From Bacillota bacterium (GTDB lineage: Bacteria > Bacillota > Clostridia > Oscillospirales > Oscillospiraceae), in the NCBI GenBank assembly GCA_023393155.1, contig JAEWML010000082.1, positions 1 through 9,991 of the forward strand: DNA of 9,991 nucleotides, given 5' to 3'. The translations under genes and the position numbers were made by a program. The notes beneath the pieces were generated by a model. The model did no database searches. It worked only from the letters and a program-made list of their open reading frames with translations, and was not told the DNA's origin. Of this stretch, positions 7,481-9,991 are shown in pieces. How positions within the stretch are numbered: position 1 is the stretch's first letter; each line of letters opens with the position of its first letter.

Positions 7481-7601
7481 GGCAGCATTGCGCATCACCG
7501 CTGTGGTTTTAAATTTATATCTATTTGTAAATTTTCAAATGCACCCGGCTATTTAAAACAATACGCTATTGCCCCAGCACCCACGATTGGAGGCGATTTC
7601 C
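7481..7601 (+). promoter_or_regulatory. Intergenic gap with AT-rich island and inverted repeat before protease 4
   Basis: This is the longest gap inside the protease cluster, and bases 7507-7570 are strikingly AT-rich compared with the coding DNA. AAATTTA (7511-7517) and TAAATTT (7528-7534) form a 7-base inverted repeat with a 10-base loop. TTGTAA (7525-7530) followed at about 18 bases by CTATTT (7549-7554) is a poor sigma-A-like pair. The stretch may hold a promoter, an operator or a weak terminator for the upstream genes; none is convincing. The GGAGG at 7589-7593 is the ribosome binding site of protease 4. Confidence 0.35.
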
Positions 7602-9308
7602 TTGAACGAAGAAGAACTGAGGGAATTTATCAACTCGCCCGACACCGTTGACTTTATTGTCCGGGGCAACGACATTTTGGATAACTTTCTGCGGGAAAAT
7701 CCCAATGTCGTGGCATCCCAGACTCTGGCCGGACGATATGTGGTCTGCTACGCCAAGGCAAGCGAATTTATGGATATTCTGAGCCGGATGGGCAGCAACT
7801 ATGTCAGCTCCCTGTCCGTGGTGCTGGGACTGCTGGGCCGCCCGGAAGTGGAGGCCTCCGGTATTGGAGGCATCCATCGCCAGCCGTATCTGGGCTTGCG
7901 GGGGCGGGGCGTTCTGGTGGGCATTGTGGACACCGGCATCGACTATACCCAGCAGGTGTTCCGCTATGAGGATGGCACCAGCAAAATTCAGGCCATTTAC
8001 GACCAGTCAGCGATAGGCACGCCCCCCGAGGGATTCTTTATCGGCACGGAATACACCCACGCCCAAATTAACGAGGCTTTGGCGTCGGAAAATCCCTATG
8101 AGATCGTGCCCCAGCGGGACACCGACGGCCACGGCACCTTTCTGGCCTCCGTGGCGGCAGGGCGGGAGGTGGATGACTTTCTGGGCGCCGCTCCGGATGC
8201 GGAGCTGGTGGTGGTGAAACTGAAACGGGCCCGCCCCTTTTATACGGACTTGTTCGCCGTTCCCCCGGACCAGCCAAACGCCTTCGGCTCCACCGCCGTG
8301 ATGGTCGGGGTAGAGTACATTCTCAAAAAAGCCCAGGAGCTGAACCGCCCCGTGGTGATCTGCCTTGGAATCGGAACAAATTCCGGGAGCCACGACGGCT
8401 TTTCCATCTTTGAGGAATACCTCAGCGAAATCTCCAATCTGGTGGGCGTGTGCCTGTGCATCGCGGCGGGAAACGAAAGTCAGGCCCGCCACCACACACA
8501 GGGGAGAATTTCCGCCGTGGGCGAATTTCAAAACATCGACATCTCCGTGACCAACGAGTCCTCCGTCATTTACACCACCATCTGGAGCGGAGTGGCTGAC
8601 AGGCTTTCCGTCGCCGTCCGCTCCCCCACCGGAGAACTGGCCGCCAGAATCCCACCAAAATCAGCAGCCATTACCACCACCAATCTGGTTTTCGAGCAGT
8701 CCTCCGTTCAGGTGGTGTACTTTTTCCCCATTGAGGGCAGCGGCGGACAGCTCACTGCCGTGCGGGTAAACAACGCCATTCCGGGCATCTGGACCATCAC
8801 CGTATACGGCGATCTGGTGCTGGACGGCGGATTCAACGCCTGGCTTCCCCTCACGGGCCTGTCCTCTCCAGGCATCGAGTTTCTGGCAGCCAACCCCAAC
8901 TACACCATCACCGTCCCCGCCACCACTATGGGGGCCTTGTGCATCGGCGCTTACAACATTGTGGACGACAGCCTGTATCCAAGCTCCTCCTGGGGACCTA
9001 CCCGCATCAACATGATGGCCCCGGACCTGTGCGCCCCCGGCGTCAACGTGGAGGGCATTTACCCCACGGGGCCGGGTACCATGACCGGCACCAGTGCGGC
9101 CGCCGCCGTGACGGCGGGCGCCTGCGCACTGATGCTGCAATGGGGCGTGGTAAACGGAAACGACGTATCTATGAGTACCTATCAAATTCGGGCCTACTTA
9201 ATTCGCGGCTGCCGCCGCAGTCCCACCGTTTTTTATCCCAATACCCAATGGGGCTACGGCGCATTGGATTTGGTGCAGACTTTCAATCTTATGCGGGAAA
9301 CCCGGTAG
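7602..9308 (+). CDS. Csp-like S8 serine protease 4 (third close paralogue, TTG start)
   Basis: A 568-residue S8 protease read from TTG 7602, which has GGAGG (7589-7593) at 8-base spacing; an upstream in-frame TTG at 7569 has no ribosome binding site and would add 11 residues not found in the paralogues. Catalytic residues are Asp110 (VLVGIVDTGIDYTQ), His177 (TDGHGTFLASVAAG), oxyanion Asn291 (AAGNESQARHH) and Ser498 (MTGTSAAAAVTAGACAL). The prodomain covers about 1-94, without signal peptide, and a beta-rich insertion (IWTITVYGDLVLDGGFNAW) precedes Ser498. It shares six aligned Cys with the other two paralogues (49, 254, 284, 286, 508, 537) and has two more (447, 477). The 121-bp upstream gap contains an AT-rich island, so the gene may have its own promoter or be attenuated relative to genes 1-3. 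Two hairpins directly follow the stop, ending the cluster. Function as for the neighbours: probable spore-germination protease, substrate unknown. Confidence 0.91.
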   Translation: MNEEELREFINSPDTVDFIVRGNDILDNFLRENPNVVASQTLAGRYVVCYAKASEFMDILSRMGSNYVSSLSVVLGLLGRPEVEASGIGGIHRQPYLGLRGRGVLVGIVDTGIDYTQQVFRYEDGTSKIQAIYDQSAIGTPPEGFFIGTEYTHAQINEALASENPYEIVPQRDTDGHGTFLASVAAGREVDDFLGAAPDAELVVVKLKRARPFYTDLFAVPPDQPNAFGSTAVMVGVEYILKKAQELNRPVVICLGIGTNSGSHDGFSIFEEYLSEISNLVGVCLCIAAGNESQARHHTQGRISAVGEFQNIDISVTNESSVIYTTIWSGVADRLSVAVRSPTGELAARIPPKSAAITTTNLVFEQSSVQVVYFFPIEGSGGQLTAVRVNNAIPGIWTITVYGDLVLDGGFNAWLPLTGLSSPGIEFLAANPNYTITVPATTMGALCIGAYNIVDDSLYPSSSWGPTRINMMAPDLCAPGVNVEGIYPTGPGTMTGTSAAAAVTAGACALMLQWGVVNGNDVSMSTYQIRAYLIRGCRRSPTVFYPNTQWGYGALDLVQTFNLMRETR

Positions 9309-9323
9309 CCGACAAACGTCGGC
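9308..9323 (+). repeat. Short hairpin overlapping the stop codon of protease 4
   Basis: GCCGAC (9308-9313) and GTCGGC (9318-9323) pair perfectly around an AAAC loop. The first base is the last base of the TAG stop. No T-run follows, so it is not a terminator by itself; together with the stronger hairpin 18 bp downstream it may stabilise the mRNA 3' end. Confidence 0.5.
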
Positions 9324-9340
9324 ATTCATCGCGCAGCCAT

Positions 9341-9368
9341 GCTCCGGCCTTCGGGCCGGGGCACTTTT
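9341..9368 (+). terminator. Rho-independent terminator ending the protease cluster (C(TTCG)G tetraloop)
   Basis: A 9-bp stem (GCTCCGGCC at 9341-9349 with GGCCGGGGC at 9354-9362, including one G-T wobble) closes on a TTCG tetraloop between C and G, the extra-stable UUCG class in RNA. The flanking T9340-A9363 pair can extend the stem. The downstream run is only ACTTTT (9363-9368), short but adequate next to such a stable stem. It lies 32 bp after the protease 4 stop and separates the cluster from the parB-family gene. Confidence 0.78.
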
Positions 9369-9587
9369 CCCGCGCTTGTTTTAGCTTCCGTTTGGGCGCT
9401 TTTGGGTTCAATCAGGCAGCTTTTTTCTCCGCGGCTTTTTTCTTTTGCAGCTTTTCTTGTTTGACGAATTTTACATGTTTCCCCTTACTTCCACTTCGTC
9501 TTGCAATTTTTGTTGGGTTCGACTAAAAAGGCGTCCTTTTTTGAAAGCCCGTCTGTAAAATATAGGAAATTAAGAGGGGGTGCTTTT
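9369..9587. other. Intergenic region before the ParB-family gene
   Basis: No secure gene is present. On the + strand it is pyrimidine-rich, with three imperfect copies of a CAGCTTTT/CGGCTTTT-like unit between 9414 and 9465. On the minus strand, 9412-9522 is open for 36 codons ending in KQEKLQKKKAAEKKAA and a TGA, but there is no ATG, GTG or TTG in that open stretch (only an ATT at 9507-9505) and no ribosome binding site, so it is not called as a gene. The right-hand end holds the leader of the ParB-family gene. Confidence 0.5.
9534..9566 (+). promoter_or_regulatory. Weak candidate promoter region for the ParB-family gene
   Basis: TTGAAA (9541-9546) resembles a sigma-A -35 box, but the nearest -10-like sequence TATAGG (9561-9566) is only 14 bases away. 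An alternative is TCCTTT (9534-9539) with TAAAAT (9556-9561) at 16 bases. Neither is good. The location between a terminator and a start codon makes some promoter here likely; the exact boxes are uncertain. Confidence 0.25.
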
Positions 9588-9991
9588 ATGGAACTGGAGC
9601 AGAGGGTTTTGATGCTGCCCATCGGGTGTGTTTTTCCGAATCCGTCCCAGCCTCGGCAGGTCTTTGACCCGGCGGGGTTGGAATCGCTGGCCTCCTCCAT
9701 CCGGGAAAACGGAATTTTGCAGCCCCTGACCGTCCGTCGCCGGGGACCGGACCGGTGGGAGCTGGTGGCGGGAGAGCGGCGGCTCCGGGCGGCGGGGCTT
9801 GCGGGGCTTGCGGCCGTGCCCTGTCTTGAGTGGACCGCCAACGATGCCGGAGCGGCGCTGCTGGCGCTGGTGGAGAATCTCCAGCGGGAAGACCTGCACT
9901 ATTTCGAGGAAGCGGAAGCCCTCTCCGCCTTTGTGCACAAAACAGGCATTACCCAGGATCTGGCGGCAAAAAAGCTGGGCCTGTCCCCCTC
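9588..9991 (+). CDS. parB: ParB/Noc-family DNA-binding protein, 3'-truncated by the window edge
   Basis: The first 134 residues of a ParB/RepB/Spo0J-family protein, running off the window. The ATG at 9588 follows AGAGGGGG (9573-9580) with 7-base spacing. Visible landmarks, in family order: NPSQPRQVFD (18-27), IRENGILQPLTVR (38-50), the nucleotide-binding-domain motif VAGERRLRAA (60-69), ENLQREDL (96-103), and the start of the helix-turn-helix, TGITQDLAAKKLGLS (119-133). ParB-family proteins are CTP-dependent clamps that load at parS sites for chromosome segregation; the paralogue Noc couples nucleoid position to division. In Clostridia a noc-like parB gene often precedes soj/parA and spo0J/parB near the origin, so this could be either Noc or Spo0J; the discriminating helix-turn-helix and C-terminal regions lie outside. 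The preceding terminator suggests it starts its own transcript. Confidence 0.93.
   Translation, partial: MELEQRVLMLPIGCVFPNPSQPRQVFDPAGLESLASSIRENGILQPLTVRRRGPDRWELVAGERRLRAAGLAGLAAVPCLEWTANDAGAALLALVENLQREDLHYFEEAEALSAFVHKTGITQDLAAKKLGLSP

Larger units (their letters stand above)
4031..9308 (+). repeat. Tandem array of three about 1.7-kb paralogous protease genes
   Basis: Three consecutive genes each encode 568 residues and align almost without gaps, with the triad at 111/178/499 in the first two and 110/177/498 in the third. Over residues 91-180 the first two are roughly 70% identical by eye. At DNA level a 59-base block (4338-4396 and 6081-6139) differs at only two positions. The array clearly arose by tandem duplication. 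The upstream gene at 2307 is a more distant member and is not part of the close set. Confidence 0.9.

Noticed and set aside
2307..9308. Interpretation as secreted extracellular subtilisins
   Set aside because: None of the four begins with a signal peptide, and all have the Csp-like arrangement with an insertion between the oxyanion Asn and the active Ser.
2307..9308. Possibility that one member is a pseudoprotease like CspC or CspA of C. difficile
   Set aside because: Asp, His and Ser were located individually in all four proteins in their proper motif contexts.
1..9991. CRISPR array, tRNA, rRNA or insertion sequence
   Set aside because: No regularly spaced short repeats, no tRNA-like cloverleaf, no rRNA segments and no transposase motifs were seen; the only large repeats are the protease paralogues.

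Overview
The window is about 10 kb of fairly GC-rich DNA with every convincing gene on the + strand. Strong AAGGAGG-type ribosome binding sites, rho-independent terminators and a tandem set of Csp-like (germination-type) subtilases point to a spore-forming member of the Clostridia, plausibly a GC-rich Oscillospiraceae/Ruminococcaceae lineage. That placement is inferred from gene content and codon use; no marker gene fixes it.

Layout: (1) 1-1766 is a two-gene housekeeping/transport unit: the 3' part of prmA (ribosomal protein L11 methyltransferase), then 9 bp later a ten-helix BASS/SBF-type (bile acid:Na+ symporter family) membrane protein, closed by a strong terminator at 1792-1830. (2) 1831-2306 holds a possible sporulation (sigma-E-like) promoter, a small aromatic-rich gene of unknown function (1975-2223) and a spacer with two inverted repeats, one enclosing the ribosome binding site of the next gene. 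(3) 2307-9308 is the core: four consecutive S8 serine proteases of 575, 568, 568 and 568 residues. All four keep Asp/His/Ser and the oxyanion Asn, and all have a Csp-like order: a short N-terminal prodomain of about 90 residues, no signal peptide, and a beta-rich insertion between the oxyanion Asn and the catalytic Ser. The first is a divergent relative; the other three are close tandem paralogues that share catalytic positions almost to the residue. Genes 1 and 2 overlap by 4 bp (ATGA), genes 2 and 3 are 36 bp apart, and gene 4 follows a 121-bp gap with an AT-rich island and starts with TTG. (4) 9308-9587 has two hairpins, the second a C(TTCG)G tetraloop terminator, then an intergenic stretch with weak promoter-like elements. 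(5) From 9588 a ParB/Noc-family gene begins and runs off the window; parB/noc genes usually lie near the chromosome origin.

Working model: in Clostridium perfringens and Clostridioides difficile, Csp proteases are packed in the spore and activate the cortex lytic enzyme SleC at germination. The cluster here is probably a sporulation/germination protease operon with one divergent and three recently diversified members, perhaps with a small companion protein. No SleC or other substrate is visible, so the target is unknown. The less ordinary observations are the cysteine-rich pattern shared only by the three close paralogues, their loss of the canonical GTSMAxP context around the active serine, and mosaic similarity among them that suggests gene conversion.
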